Shown: positions 20,494-29,097, counted from the stretch's first letter. The stretch is DNA of 64,000 nucleotides from Bacillus sp. MYb209 (GCF_002975175.1 NZ_PCNZ01000005.1:62001-126000); one strand, 5' to 3'. Program-made: numbers and translations. The notes: generated by a model from the letters alone, not told the origin.

Positions 20494-20505
20494 CTTCGAC
20501 TATAA

Positions 20506-20889
20506 TTAGTCTTGGTTTGTCATTTCTGCATATTTTTCTGCAGTTAATAACTTCTCAACTTGGCTTGCATCAGAAAGTTCAACTTTAACCATCCATGCAC
20601 CCTCGTATGGAGATTCGTTAACTAGTTCTGGTTGGTCACTTAATTCTTCGTTTACTGCTACAACTTTACCACTTACAGGTGCGTATAATTCAGAAACTGT
20701 TTTAACAGATTCTACGCTTCCGAATGGCTCGTCAGCTTGAATTGTTGCACCTACTTCAGGAAGTTCAACGAATACGATATCGCCTAACTCACCTTGCGCA
20801 AAATGAGTAATACCGATAACAACCGCATTACCTTCTGTTTTTACCCATTCGTGTTCTTCAGAGTAACGTAAATTATTTGGAATGCTCAT
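20506..20889 (-). CDS. gcvH: Glycine cleavage system H protein
   Basis: A 127-residue lipoyl-carrier protein. The lipoylated lysine lies in [16 protein letters not shown] (about residue 63), flanked by the expected hammerhead fold and the [18 protein letters not shown] block. It carries aminomethyl groups in glycine cleavage and is also the platform for lipoate assembly and transfer in Bacillus. ATG 20889 has GGAGGTAC upstream; the frame stays open to 20949 but that start has no ribosome site. The partner yusI ends 42 bases upstream. Confidence 0.96.
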   Translation of the reverse strand: MSIPNNLRYSEEHEWVKTEGNAVVIGITHFAQGELGDIVFVELPEVGATIQADEPFGSVESVKTVSELYAPVSGKVVAVNEELSDQPELVNESPYEGAWMVKVELSDASQVEKLLTAEKYAEMTNQD

Positions 20890-20930
20890 GACTGTACCTC
20901 CAGTGAATGTATTAATTATGTAAAAATACC

Positions 20931-21296
20931 TTATTGGTACTTTTTCCACACACTTTCAAACTGCTCTTCGTTAAAACCAAGTGTTCCACTCGTTCCATCT
21001 GTTACAATTGGACGTTTAATTAACATGCCATCAGATGCTAAAAGCTCGTACATTTCGTCTTCGCTTGCATCCTTTAACTTATCTTTTAAACCAAGTTCGC
21101 GGTAACGCATACCACTTGTATTAAAGAATTTTTTTAATGGTAATTCACTTTTCTCATGTAAATTACGTAAATCTTCTTTTGACGGTGGATTTTCAACAAT
21201 ATGAATCATCTCATATGCTACATCGTTTGCCTCAAACCATTTCTTTGCTTTTTGACATGTGCCACACTTTGGATATGAATAAAATGTTACTGTCAT
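20931..21296 (-). CDS. yusI: ArsC/Spx-family protein YusI
   Basis: A 121-residue thioredoxin-fold protein of the ArsC/Spx family with a CGTC motif in [15 protein letters not shown] (about residues 10-13) and the RPIVTDG segment typical of the family. It is neither a proven arsenate reductase nor Spx, since the Arg-rich RNA polymerase face is not evident. ATG 21296 has GTAGGTGA upstream; its promoter is at 21331-21359. It likely forms an operon with gcvH, as in B. subtilis. Confidence 0.85.
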   Translation of the reverse strand: MTVTFYSYPKCGTCQKAKKWFEANDVAYEMIHIVENPPSKEDLRNLHEKSELPLKKFFNTSGMRYRELGLKDKLKDASEDEMYELLASDGMLIKRPIVTDGTSGTLGFNEEQFESVWKKYQ

Positions 21297-21330
21297 AAAT
21301 TCACCTACTTTTTTACTAACCTTTACCTTT

Positions 21331-21359
21331 ATCATATAGAAAACATTTTATTATTTCAA
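21331..21359 (-). promoter_or_regulatory. Promoter of yusI-gcvH
   Basis: TTGAAA (21354-21359), 17 bp, TATGAT (21331-21336) on the minus strand, 35 bp before the yusI start. Confidence 0.7.
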
Positions 21360-21489
21360 ACGATTATTCGCTAAACTTTTACTTATTTCGTGATAATTTT
21401 TAATAATCCTGCTAATTTTTCTTATTTTTCCGCCATTTATTAAGAAAAAATAAATATATAATTTTTTTAAAAGTTTTTTCTCATCCCAC

Positions 21490-21763
21490 GCCGAACATAT
21501 ATCTTAAACAAACGTTTGATTAATTTCATATTTTTCTACCTCAGCCTTTGGAATACGTAGATTCTTTCATACCGAACAAATACCTTAAACAAACGTTTGA
21601 TTAATTTCGTGTTTTTCTACATCCACCGTTGAAAAACATGATTTTTCCCATACCAAACATACCTCTTAAACAAACGTTTGATTAATTTCATGTTTTTCTA
21701 TATCACCGTTGAAAAACATGATTTTCTATACCGAACATATCTCTTAAACAAACGTTTATTTAA
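21490..21763. repeat. Tandem 81-bp repeat carrying 20-bp palindromes
   Basis: Three palindromes TTAAACAAACGTTTGATTAA at 21504-21523, 21585-21604 and 21666-21685, and a variant TTAAACAAACGTTTATTTAA at 21744-21763, give periods of 81, 81 and 78 bp. Between the later copies lies an inverted repeat CATGTTTTTC/GAAAAACATG. The core CAAACGTTTG looks like a TetR-family operator. The array is 145 bp or more upstream of the yusI promoter and just after the terminator of the next gene. Confidence 0.85.
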
Positions 21764-21790
21764 AAAATAAGAAGCCCTTTTACAGGCTCC
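21763..21790 (-). terminator. Terminator
   Basis: GAGCCTG/GGGCTTC stem and T-rich tail on the minus strand after the lipoprotein gene ending at 21795. Confidence 0.7.
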
Positions 21791-21794
21791 TTCA

Positions 21795-22322
21795 TCATCG
21801 ACTTAAATAATCCGAAATGGTTTGAAATACTACTATATACATATTATGAATATTTTGATTGGAAACCGTATCATTATATAATCCTATACCCCAATATTGT
21901 CCTTCGGGTCTTCCCATATTCACAAAACCTTGCGTATACATCATTGCCCTATCCCTTGGAGCATTGTCAAAATCTAAATCTTTTTCAGTAAAAATCAAAT
22001 ACGGTCTATCTTGTAAACCAATAAAAAACACCGGCTTCTTTAACGATAAAAATAAGTCCGTATACTGTTCCTTTGATGCTTCTTGAAAATATTCTTTCAT
22101 GACGAGAAAACCATCAACTTTTGCTGATTTCTCCCGCATCTCTTCTAACTTCACTTTTTCAAACTTTATATTTCTAAATGTATCTTTCGGCTTTTCACCA
22201 ACAACTCCAATGACGAGTGCTCTCCCGTTATATTCTAAATTCTCTCCTTCTTTATCCTTTGCACACCCAGTACTCACTAGGCATAACAATATAAAAACTA
22301 AGAAATAAAGTGAACGCTTCAT
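21795..22322 (-). CDS. Putative lipoprotein of unknown function
   Basis: A 175-residue protein with a signal peptide ending in lipobox LVSTGC (Cys near 20), so anchored outside the cell membrane. The mature part has an alpha/beta pattern (ALVIGVVGEKP, FLVMKEYFQEA, PVFFIGLQDRPYLIF). No family recognised. Start ATG 22322 follows AGGGGGAGGG. It is divergent from the PAP2 gene. Confidence 0.6.
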   Translation of the reverse strand: MKRSLYFLVFILLCLVSTGCAKDKEGENLEYNGRALVIGVVGEKPKDTFRNIKFEKVKLEEMREKSAKVDGFLVMKEYFQEASKEQYTDLFLSLKKPVFFIGLQDRPYLIFTEKDLDFDNAPRDRAMMYTQGFVNMGRPEGQYWGIGLYNDTVSNQNIHNMYIVVFQTISDYLSR

Positions 22323-22466
22323 ATAGCACCCTCCCCCTCTTTTAAGTCAAGTGACAAAAATGTAAGGTGAATTCAAGAAAATGTAAGTAAAATCGATAGC
22401 CCAATTGGATTTTCTATATTATAATCAATTGAATTTATTTACATTACTAAAACATAGGAGATTATC

Positions 22467-23114
22467 ATGAAAAAATTTAAACTTTCATCTCTTCTTCCGT
22501 TAAGTTATATACTTCTACTCGTACTCGTAAGTCCCCTTTACGATGTATTAAATAAATCTACTGTTCACGCAGTAGATGTCACAACTGTAGTAGATGATTG
22601 GATTCCATTTGTGAAAGCATTTATTATTCCTTACTTACTTTGGTTTCCATACTTATACGGTGCACTTATTTATTACTGTTTTGCTGATCGAAAGCAATAT
22701 TATGTCACTTTAAGTAGTGTAATTCTTGGAAAACTTGCTTGTTTTTCGATTTATTTTTTTTGGCAGACAACTGTACCACGCCCAACCGTCGTTGGAACAG
22801 ATGTATTTTCCGAACTAGTCCGCTATATTTATAGTATTGATCATCCAGTAAACTGCTTCCCAAGCATTCATGTCCTTACGACATTTGTAATTATGTTAGC
22901 TGCCTTTAAGCGTAGAGAACAGCATACTTTGGAATATTACATCCTTACTTTCTTCGGTACGCTTATTATTTTATCAACATTATTTACGAAGCAGCATGCC
23001 TTTGTAGATGCAGTTTCTGGAATGACGCTCGCAAGTGTACTATACTTCGGTGTCCAGCTCTTATTAGCAAAAGAAACAGTGACAGTTCCAGTAAAACAAA
23101 ATCATAAAATGTAA
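22467..23114 (+). CDS. PAP2-family membrane phosphatase
   Basis: A 215-residue membrane protein with about six transmembrane segments. The three PAP2 phosphatase motifs are recognisable: KxxxxxxRP reduced to TTVPRP (about 113), CFPSIHVL (PSxH, about 137) and TKQHAFVDAVSG (HxxxD, about 176). Substrates of this family include phosphatidate and undecaprenyl pyrophosphate. The first motif lacks the usual spacing Lys, as in the AUR1-like subgroup. Start ATG 22467 has AGGAG upstream. Confidence 0.8.
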   Translation: MKKFKLSSLLPLSYILLLVLVSPLYDVLNKSTVHAVDVTTVVDDWIPFVKAFIIPYLLWFPYLYGALIYYCFADRKQYYVTLSSVILGKLACFSIYFFWQTTVPRPTVVGTDVFSELVRYIYSIDHPVNCFPSIHVLTTFVIMLAAFKRREQHTLEYYILTFFGTLIILSTLFTKQHAFVDAVSGMTLASVLYFGVQLLLAKETVTVPVKQNHKM

Positions 23115-23115
23115 A

Positions 23116-23147
23116 AAAGCAGACTGTGGCTTCTTCAGTCTGCTTTT
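23116..23147. terminator. Terminator
   Basis: AAAAGCAGACTG/CAGTCTGCTTTT stem after the PAP2 gene; can also serve the converging gene. Confidence 0.85.
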
Positions 23148-23171
23148 CTCTATATTAAGGAGATTTTCAAA

Positions 23172-24185
23172 TTAAGATTGCGGTACAGTCATATCACCAG
23201 AATGAATACGACCTGCTTTTTTAAGAGCAATGTAAAGTATATAAGAAACAGCTACTGGGATGATAATATAAGTGATTATCATCGCTGGGACAACCTCCCA
23301 CCCTTGGCTGGAAATTAAATTAATTGGTGCGATAAGGGAGCTTAATCCAAGACCTGCAATTTCTTTTCCTGCTTCCAGTTGGAAAATTAATGCTGATACT
23401 GGGCCCACTATAGCACTGGCGACGACAGTTGGGACGAGAATCATTGGATTTTTAGTAATGTTCGGCAACTGTACTTTTGGAGTACAAAGTGCCTGAGCTA
23501 ATATGCCACCTAAATTATTTTCTTTCGCTGAAATAACAGAGAATCCGATAAATTGAGCAACACATCCTGCAAGTGCTGCACCGCCTGCAACACCATCTAA
23601 GCTAAGTGCTATCGCTAAAGCAGCTGATGAAGCTGGAGAGATAAGTAATAGTCCCCAAACTACAGCAATCACGATAGAAGCGATAAATGGGCTACCAGCT
23701 GAACTATCTTTAATGAATGCTCCAACTGTATTTAAAACTGGGCTAATATTTTGAGCTAACCAAATACCGACTAAACCAGAACCTAATATTGCTGCAAATG
23801 GAACGAGCATCATATCTAAAGCAGTTTTTCCACTTAATCGTTTACCAATATAAACTGCTAAAGTCGCTGTTAATAATGCACCAATTGGTTCGCCTGTTTT
23901 AATGATGAGACCAGCTTCAGTAATTGAAATTGAACCAGCTCCAATTGCTCCAGCTACCATCGCTGAGAAAATTACAAGTCCGTTTGCACCGAGCATAAAA
24001 GCAATCCCGGCTCCAATTGCTGGTGCCATAAGTGATTTTGCAACAACTCCGATTGTAATAAGTAACGGGATATCAACAATTCTTCCTATATTTTCGATCA
24101 GTAAACCAATTCCAAGGGATACGAAAATACCCTGTGCGATTCCGGCAGAAGCTTTAAACATACGAGACATTATATATTCCTTCAT
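23172..24185 (-). CDS. PTS transporter subunit IIC-like membrane protein
   Basis: A 337-residue, very hydrophobic protein with about ten membrane segments, rich in Gly, Ala and Ser (GIGLLIENIGRIVDIPLLI, then APAIGAGIAF), matching the stand-alone EIIC_2 family of the phosphotransferase system. No IIA, IIB, HPr or EI gene is nearby, so phosphotransfer partners, if any, are elsewhere and the substrate is unknown. ATG 24185 is better placed after AAGG than the GTG at 24194. It begins 22 bases after the lactate dehydrogenase stop, so the two form an operon. Confidence 0.75.
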   Translation of the reverse strand: MKEYIMSRMFKASAGIAQGIFVSLGIGLLIENIGRIVDIPLLITIGVVAKSLMAPAIGAGIAFMLGANGLVIFSAMVAGAIGAGSISITEAGLIIKTGEPIGALLTATLAVYIGKRLSGKTALDMMLVPFAAILGSGLVGIWLAQNISPVLNTVGAFIKDSSAGSPFIASIVIAVVWGLLLISPASSAALAIALSLDGVAGGAALAGCVAQFIGFSVISAKENNLGGILAQALCTPKVQLPNITKNPMILVPTVVASAIVGPVSALIFQLEAGKEIAGLGLSSLIAPINLISSQGWEVVPAMIITYIIIPVAVSYILYIALKKAGRIHSGDMTVPQS

Positions 24186-24207
24186 TTGTTTCACCTTCTC
24201 CTATAAT

Positions 24208-25158
24208 TTAGTAACCAATTGTTTTCATATAATCGCGTAAAACATCGTTTGATTTTGCAAAGCGGCTTTCTTCATCTTCTAATAAGTTCAGTTCTACCAC
24301 TTCTCTTATACCGTCTCTAGTAATAATTGCTGGTACTCCTGTACAAATATCGTATTCGCCATATTCACCATCTAAAATGGCTGAAACAGCGATAACACGG
24401 TGATCATCATTGAAGATTGAGCGAGCAATATACGCTAGAGAATTTCCAATTCCGTAATAAGTAGTTCCTTTACGTTTATAAATTTCCCATCCAGCTTTTG
24501 CAGTCTTCTCAACAATTTCATCTAAATCTATTTCACCAAAGCATTCTTTTTGTTCCTCTAAAATTTGCAGAATTGGTTTTCCACCAACAGTTACATGAGA
24601 CCAAGCAACCATTTGAGAATCACCATGTTCTCCTAATGAATACCCATGAATACTACGAGGGTCTACATGTAACATTTCAGATAAAATTGTTCTTAAGCGA
24701 GAAGAATCTAGTGATGTACCTGTACCAATCACACGATTTCTAGGTAATCCAGATAGCTTCCACACTTGATATGTAATAATGTCAACTGGGTTCGATGCGA
24801 GTAAGAAAATGCCATCAAATCCACTTTCCATTACGCCGCCAACAACACTTTCCATAATCTTAGCGCTTGCTCCTAAAGTGTCTAAACGACTTTGTCCAGG
24901 CTTCGGCGCTGGTCCTGCTGTAATAATGACAATGTCCATATCTTTGCAGTCTTCATAACTTCCTGCATATACTTTTGTTCTTGTATTTGTAAAGTTAATG
25001 CAGTGCGATAAATCCATCGCTTCTCCAACTGCACGTTCATGATTTATATCAATTAACAATAGCTCTTCGCAGATTCCTTGATTCACAATGGAATACGCAC
25101 AGCTTGATCCAACTAATCCAGTACCGATAATTGCAATTTTTCTTGTATTTCTTTTCAT
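24208..25158 (-). CDS. ldh: L-lactate dehydrogenase family protein
   Basis: A 316-residue NAD-dependent dehydrogenase. NAD motif [12 protein letters not shown] (about residue 11), LLASNPVDI, Arg171-type [12 protein letters not shown] and the catalytic His in GEHGDSQM are present. In the substrate loop, where classic lactate dehydrogenase has Asn-Gln-Lys-Pro-Gly, this one reads [12 protein letters not shown], so Gln102 is replaced by Pro; the catalytic Arg109 remains. B. cereus-group genomes carry several ldh paralogues and this looks like one of the accessory ones. ATG 25158 has GGAGAG upstream; the longer frame to 25260 lacks a ribosome site. Confidence 0.9.
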   Translation of the reverse strand: MKRNTRKIAIIGTGLVGSSCAYSIVNQGICEELLLIDINHERAVGEAMDLSHCINFTNTRTKVYAGSYEDCKDMDIVIITAGPAPKPGQSRLDTLGASAKIMESVVGGVMESGFDGIFLLASNPVDIITYQVWKLSGLPRNRVIGTGTSLDSSRLRTILSEMLHVDPRSIHGYSLGEHGDSQMVAWSHVTVGGKPILQILEEQKECFGEIDLDEIVEKTAKAGWEIYKRKGTTYYGIGNSLAYIARSIFNDDHRVIAVSAILDGEYGEYDICTGVPAIITRDGIREVVELNLLEDEESRFAKSNDVLRDYMKTIGY

Positions 25159-25213
25159 AGCAATCTCTCCTAATTGATCATATAATCTATTTCTTTTGTT
25201 CTTTACACTCTTC

Positions 25214-25267
25214 ATTATAGAGATTCCCACGATAGAAACCATGGATACTTTGTGAAACATTGAACAA
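25214..25267 (-). promoter_or_regulatory. Possible ldh promoter with Rex-like site
   Basis: A TATAAT -10 (minus strand, 25214-25219) has no clear -35. Just upstream, plus-strand TTGTGAAACATTGAACAA (25250-25267) resembles the Rex operator TTGTGAA-N4-TTCACAA, with the right half imperfect. Rex controls fermentation genes by NADH. The match is weak. Confidence 0.3.
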
Positions 25268-25365
25268 ACTTTTGTCCTTTTTGTGAATTGTTATATTCAA
25301 TTTTCGTCATATTTGTTACAACTGGAAAAATATTTATTACATATTTATTGACATGTACAAAACAA

Positions 25366-25395
25366 AAAAACGAGCGACTTCATTCGCTCGTTTTT
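25366..25395. terminator. Terminator of the coat gene pair
   Basis: AAAAACGAGCG/CGCTCGTTTTT, symmetric, just after the 25403 stop. Confidence 0.88.
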
Positions 25396-25402
25396 CAGCA
25401 CA

Positions 25403-25651
25403 CTATTCCGCACTTAATTGACTTTTTAATTGTTGCACAATCATCGGATTAGCCGGTGCTGCTGGCTTATAATAACTTTTTTGCTTTGCGTATTCATACA
25501 TATTACGTTGACGCATTTCATCTTGATTACGAATTTGAATTAACGTTTGATGTAACTGTTCATTATCAGACTGAGAAATATAATTTGCATAACTTGTTAA
25601 ACTTGAATTTAACCCTGCTAAATAATCGTTTACCATATCTTTTTCATTCAT
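25403..25651 (-). CDS. CotF-family spore coat protein
   Basis: An 82-residue helical protein matching the Coat_F domain: KDMVNDYLAGLNSSLTSYAN near the start and NMYEYAKQKSYYKP at about 55. It has no signal peptide, as expected for a coat protein made in the mother cell. In B. subtilis CotF is cut into two pieces; here the second half is its own gene, 13 bases after the first. Start ATG 25651 has AGGAGG upstream. Confidence 0.78.
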   Translation of the reverse strand: MNEKDMVNDYLAGLNSSLTSYANYISQSDNEQLHQTLIQIRNQDEMRQRNMYEYAKQKSYYKPAAPANPMIVQQLKSQLSAE

Positions 25652-25664
25652 TTCTCTCTTCCTC

Positions 25665-25850
25665 CTATCCTAAAAAAGTCATTAATTGCTGTTTCGTATT
25701 TCGTGCATCTTGTGCATCCTTTTGCAGCATTTGTTTCAGTTGTGGATCTGTACAAGCCTGTGCATACTGGTCCAATTTGTTAATGATTGTCGCATGTCCA
25801 CCAATTAAATGACGTAAGTTTTCCACTTCAAGCTCTGTTAAATTTTGCAT
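25665..25850 (-). CDS. Small CotF-like coat protein
   Basis: A 61-residue helical protein (LTELEVENLRHLIGGHATII, then LKQMLQKDAQDARNTKQQ) of the type found in the N-terminal half of CotF and in small B. subtilis Yra coat proteins. It is the first gene of a two-gene operon with the CotF-family gene. Start ATG 25850 has AGGCAGG upstream. Confidence 0.72.
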   Translation of the reverse strand: MQNLTELEVENLRHLIGGHATIINKLDQYAQACTDPQLKQMLQKDAQDARNTKQQLMTFLG

Positions 25851-25942
25851 AGATCATACCTGCCTTTCTTTGTTCATTCGTCATTAGTATTTGGTTCTTT
25901 TTGGATTGTATGCGTTAACTTTTCCTACTTATAAACAAAATA

Positions 25943-25971
25943 AAAGATGAATAGCTAGGCCATTCATCTTT
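25943..25971 (-). terminator. Terminator
   Basis: AAAGATGAAT/ATTCATCTTT stem after the CPBP protease gene. Confidence 0.75.
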
Positions 25972-25993
25972 CATGCTAAATATTCGTTCAATT

Positions 25994-26710
25994 TTATAAA
26001 GAGGCAATCATACTTATACTCACAAGTAAGTTCCATGCAATATGTAAAATGATACTAGGTACAATAGATTGCGTCTTCTTATATAACATAGCAAATACAA
26101 TCCCCATCATCATTGCTGTAATCGGATAACCATCATGAAGAATCCCAAAAATGAAGGAAGAACCCATGATACCAATTAGAAAATTATATTTTTTTTCCAA
26201 AAACCGATATAAAATACCTCGAAATAAAATTTCTTCTATAACTGGTGTAATTATATCGGTACTTAAAATATATATAACACTTTGAATTATGCCATTTTGA
26301 AGAGGTATGTTTCCTAATTGTTCTTGTTGTTTCTCTGGGCTTTCAAAACTAAACACATCAAACATTAAATATTGTGATAAACAAATGATAATAACATCAA
26401 TTAATAGATACAAGTATGTCTTCCCATTCTTCAAAACAGATATATCCCAAATGTTCTTAATAAAATGAAGCACTGGTTTATAAGCAAATGAAACAATAGT
26501 AACAACAGCTGCCTCAAATAGGGTTAAATAATAAACCTCTAAATTATTACGTATTGCTTCTTCTCCATAAATCCCAAGAGCTAAAACAAGGAATAATCCC
26601 CCTATTAATAGGAACCCAAAAATACTTGCTATCATTACTAATAAATTTTTATATGTTAAATTGTCCGTTCTCTCTTCTACGCTATAAGCTTCTAATACTG
26701 TTTTACTCAT
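25994..26710 (-). CDS. CPBP-family intramembrane metalloprotease
   Basis: A 238-residue membrane protein with about seven hydrophobic segments. The CPBP (Abi/CAAX) motifs are intact: PVIEEILFRGILY (EExxxR, about residue 160), FIFGILHDGY (FxxxH, about 190) and ILHIAWNLL (HxxxN, about 225). Such proteins process prenylated or bacteriocin-like peptides or regulate membrane factors; there is no peptide gene beside it. Start ATG 26710 has GGAGGAATAG upstream. Confidence 0.85.
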   Translation of the reverse strand: MSKTVLEAYSVEERTDNLTYKNLLVMIASIFGFLLIGGLFLVLALGIYGEEAIRNNLEVYYLTLFEAAVVTIVSFAYKPVLHFIKNIWDISVLKNGKTYLYLLIDVIIICLSQYLMFDVFSFESPEKQQEQLGNIPLQNGIIQSVIYILSTDIITPVIEEILFRGILYRFLEKKYNFLIGIMGSSFIFGILHDGYPITAMMMGIVFAMLYKKTQSIVPSIILHIAWNLLVSISMIASL

Positions 26711-27036
26711 ACTATTCCTCCACTTGTTTTAATTCATTTTTATCTATAATTCTTAATATGAATATATAAATAACATAACGAAAAATAAAATAAGAATAAT
26801 ATGCAATTTTACATATTGTGAAAACCCTGCATTCTATAGTTTTAGAATTCAAATTACTATATAATAATTATTAAATAAAAACTCCGAAAACTCATAACAT
26901 CCTAGTTATCAAATCAATCACCTAAATTAAAAGTAGCACCTTTACAAAAATTCTTTCTATTTGTTATTACACCATCTTGCTTATTCACCATGACACTCGC
27001 ATCATATAAAACTTATTAATTGAAGGAGAGATAAAC
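26711..27036. other. Intergenic, AT-rich, no gene seen
   Basis: About 326 bases between the CPBP gene and a 42-codon ORF. I find no repeat or convincing promoter consensus here. Confidence 0.5.
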
Positions 27037-27165
27037 ATGAAAACACATGACTTCCTTACAGAAATCCAGAAAAGCTCTGAGCCTAATCCATATCACGATC
27101 CTATCGTATTTATTTTCTTTGGCTTTTTCTTAGCTATATATACCTTTTTAAAGCCTGCAAAATAA
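27037..27165 (+). CDS. Small single-span membrane peptide, 42 residues
   Basis: ORF with ATG 27037 and an AAGGAGAG site 7 bases upstream. The N-terminal half is hydrophilic (MKTHDFLTEIQKSSEPNPYH), the C-terminal half is one membrane segment (IVFIFFGFFLAIYTF) ending KPAK. Good ribosome site, amphipathic design and clear stop favour a real gene, but no family is recognised. Confidence 0.5.
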   Translation: MKTHDFLTEIQKSSEPNPYHDPIVFIFFGFFLAIYTFLKPAK

Positions 27166-27186
27166 TATCATTTAGGAGTAGCACCA

Positions 27187-27315
27187 CATTACCGTCAAGC
27201 TACCGAAACTGGTTACCCCCAAAACGAAAAAAATGAGTCGAATTCTTATAAACAATTAGAGAAAGAAAATTTTTTAGTTTTGGGAATACCTTAGACTCTT
27301 GGCTTGATGGATATG
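27187..27315. mobile_element. Possible 129-bp IS231-like miniature element or remnant
   Basis: Right end CTTGGCTTGATGGATATG (27298-27315) resembles IS231-family termini, as reverse complement CATATCCATCAAG. The left end CATTACCGTCAAG (27187-27199) is a degenerate mate. Subterminal parts are also inverted (ACCCCCAAAAC with GTTTTGGGAATACC). No transposase ORF. The next 240 bases have no gene. Confidence 0.4.
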
Positions 27316-27573
27316 CATAGTACCTCTTTTAGTGAAAAATGTACCTCTACGGCCTAGTTTTACACATTTCTCGGCTGAACTGCAAAAAAAGAAAAAAGGA
27401 TGCCCTGTTATGGAAATCCTTTCTAGTTTTAAGCCCGAGGGCTTGTATTTAGTTTACTGTGGTAGAGTGAATTTAAACCCTTATGAAATCTTTATCTTGT
27501 AGTCTAAAAACAAGTATTCTGAAGTGTGTTCAACATATCCTTTATTTAATCGATTCACTTTCCATAAATCCCC

Positions 27574-27996
27574 TTAATGATTTGGGTACGTTTCTTTCAA
27601 AAAACTTACAGATTGTTTAATTAGCTCTTTTAGAACATTAATATCAATGTCTGCTATTTTATTAATGTATATACACGATTTTCCAGACGTGTATTTTCCA
27701 AAGTTTTTTAATAGTTCTTCACGCCTAGGATCACCCTCTGTAAAATACAAACTAATTTTAGCTTTTCTAGGAGAAAACCCTACTAATGGGGCATCTCCTT
27801 CATGACCGGATGCATATTTATAATGGTATGTACCAAATCCGATAATACTTGGCCCCCACAGCTTTGCTGTATATCCTGTTGTTTCAGTAAATATATCTAA
27901 TAATTGATATGCATTTTCTCGCTTTTTAAGACTTTCAACACTTTCAATAAACTCAATTACACTATTGTTAGTTTCTGTTGTCTTGAGTTTGTACAT
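27574..27996 (-). CDS. DUF1801 domain protein
   Basis: A 140-residue cytoplasmic protein of the DUF1801 (YdhG-like) family: SVESLKKRENAYQLLDIF, then GPSIIGFGTYHYKY and PRKAKISLYF, with the C-terminal FGKYTSGKSCIYINKI and DIDINVLKELI. The fold is known from structural genomics but no activity is established. Start ATG 27996 has AGGAGTG upstream. It is flanked by IS-like ends and may be in a variable locus. Confidence 0.78.
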   Translation of the reverse strand: MYKLKTTETNNSVIEFIESVESLKKRENAYQLLDIFTETTGYTAKLWGPSIIGFGTYHYKYASGHEGDAPLVGFSPRKAKISLYFTEGDPRREELLKNFGKYTSGKSCIYINKIADIDINVLKELIKQSVSFLKETYPNH

Positions 27997-28063
27997 ATTA
28001 GAGGCACTCCTTTTTAGATATGGATTTTATCACATACATAATTATAATACAGCCGACACTATA

Positions 28064-28192
28064 CATATCCATCAAGTTACGATAAGTTTGTATCCATATA
28101 ATGAAAAAACGCTATTCTTTTTGTGGAAATATGCAGAAATAATGGTGTTTTTTTACTTAAAGACACTTAGTACTCTAAAATTGATGGGTATG
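28064..28192. mobile_element. Possible second 129-bp IS231-like miniature element
   Basis: CATATCCATCAAG (28064-28076) and TTGATGGGTATG (28181-28192) are inverted terminal repeats with few mismatches. The distance, 129 bp, equals that of the candidate at 27187. The inside has no ORF. No target duplication was found, so the call is tentative. Confidence 0.4.
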
Positions 28193-28199
28193 GGGCGCC

Positions 28200-28232
28200 A
28201 AGAACCCTCTAAATTATTAGAGGGTTCTTTTT
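28200..28232. terminator. Terminator hairpin
   Basis: AAGAACCCTCTAA/TTAGAGGGTTCTT with T run; next to the possible miniature element and before the MBL gene stop. Confidence 0.7.
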
Positions 28233-28266
28233 ACTAAAACTACAATATGAGTTACTAATCCATTCT

Positions 28267-28983
28267 TCACTTCTTTATTGCTAAATTCCCCTCCGCTTCT
28301 TCAATCGCTCGTTGCATATGTAGCAAAGGATCTTTAATCATCTTCCCATGCCCTGTCGCCAATATAGTCGGCTTATATTCCAGCAATTTCTGAGCGCTTG
28401 TTAACGCCATATTCGCATCCCAAGTCCCGAACACCGGAAACGGAAAAAGCCACTTCAATTGCCCCGCAACCGCCACCCCGCCTCTCGTTTGAAACGCATC
28501 TCCAACAATGAGTGCATCATTTCTCGTATCTAAAAACGCCATTGATCCTGGTGTATGACCTGGAGTCTCAATCGCTACAAGAGAACCAATTCTATCTCCC
28601 TCCTGCAACAGAAAATCTGGAGTAGTCTGTATCTTTCTTGACACCCCCACTTTTATTGGCGTGTTTCTTTCTCCCTTTTGCAGTGACAAATCTCCTTCAA
28701 GTAAACGAGCATCTCTTTCAGAAATATAGACCGAAACATTCGGGAGTTCTTGTTTTATAGCATCAAGTGCTCCTACATGATCATCATGTGCATGTGTAAT
28801 AACAATATTCGTAATTGGTTTCCCTATTTTTCGAGCCGATTCTAAAATCTTCTTTGCACAAAATGGTAAAGCTGCATCAATTAAAGTTAATCCTGTTTCT
28901 TCTTCGACAAAGTAACAGTTAATTGGACATAGACGCGGTAAAAATGCGATTTGATGAACTGTTCCTACTCTTATTAACTGCAT
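28267..28983 (-). CDS. MBL-fold metallo-hydrolase
   Basis: A 238-residue metallo-beta-lactamase-fold protein. Metal motif THAHDDHVGALD (HxHxDH, about residue 65), further His in ETPGHTPGSMAF (about 140), Asp in LIVGDAFQ (about 160) and final His in ILATGHGKMI (about 215) are all present, so it should be an active hydrolase. Substrate unknown. ATG 28983 is 8 bases after GGAGG; the ATG at 28998 lies before that site. A terminator separates it from fadE. Confidence 0.85.
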   Translation of the reverse strand: MQLIRVGTVHQIAFLPRLCPINCYFVEEETGLTLIDAALPFCAKKILESARKIGKPITNIVITHAHDDHVGALDAIKQELPNVSVYISERDARLLEGDLSLQKGERNTPIKVGVSRKIQTTPDFLLQEGDRIGSLVAIETPGHTPGSMAFLDTRNDALIVGDAFQTRGGVAVAGQLKWLFPFPVFGTWDANMALTSAQKLLEYKPTILATGHGKMIKDPLLHMQRAIEEAEGNLAIKK

Positions 28984-29059
28984 CTCCTTTACCTCCATTA
29001 AAAAAACCGTTTACAAATACATATGTTCAACAGCCCTTTTCAAGAATCCACCAACAAAA

Positions 29060-29085
29060 AACCAGTAGCCATAAGGCTACTGGTT
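29060..29085 (-). terminator. Terminator of fadE
   Basis: AACCAGTAGCC/GGCTACTGGTT stem after the fadE stop at 29098; short T tail. Confidence 0.7.
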
Positions 29086-29097
29086 CCCTCTCATCTA

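Noticed and set aside
21490-21763. CRISPR array
   Set aside because: The units are 81 bp long and similar throughout, so there are no unique spacers; the palindromic 20-mers and lack of cas genes point to operators or a tandem repeat.
25250-25267. Confident Rex operator upstream of ldh
   Set aside because: Only the left half matches the consensus well; kept only as a low-confidence site.
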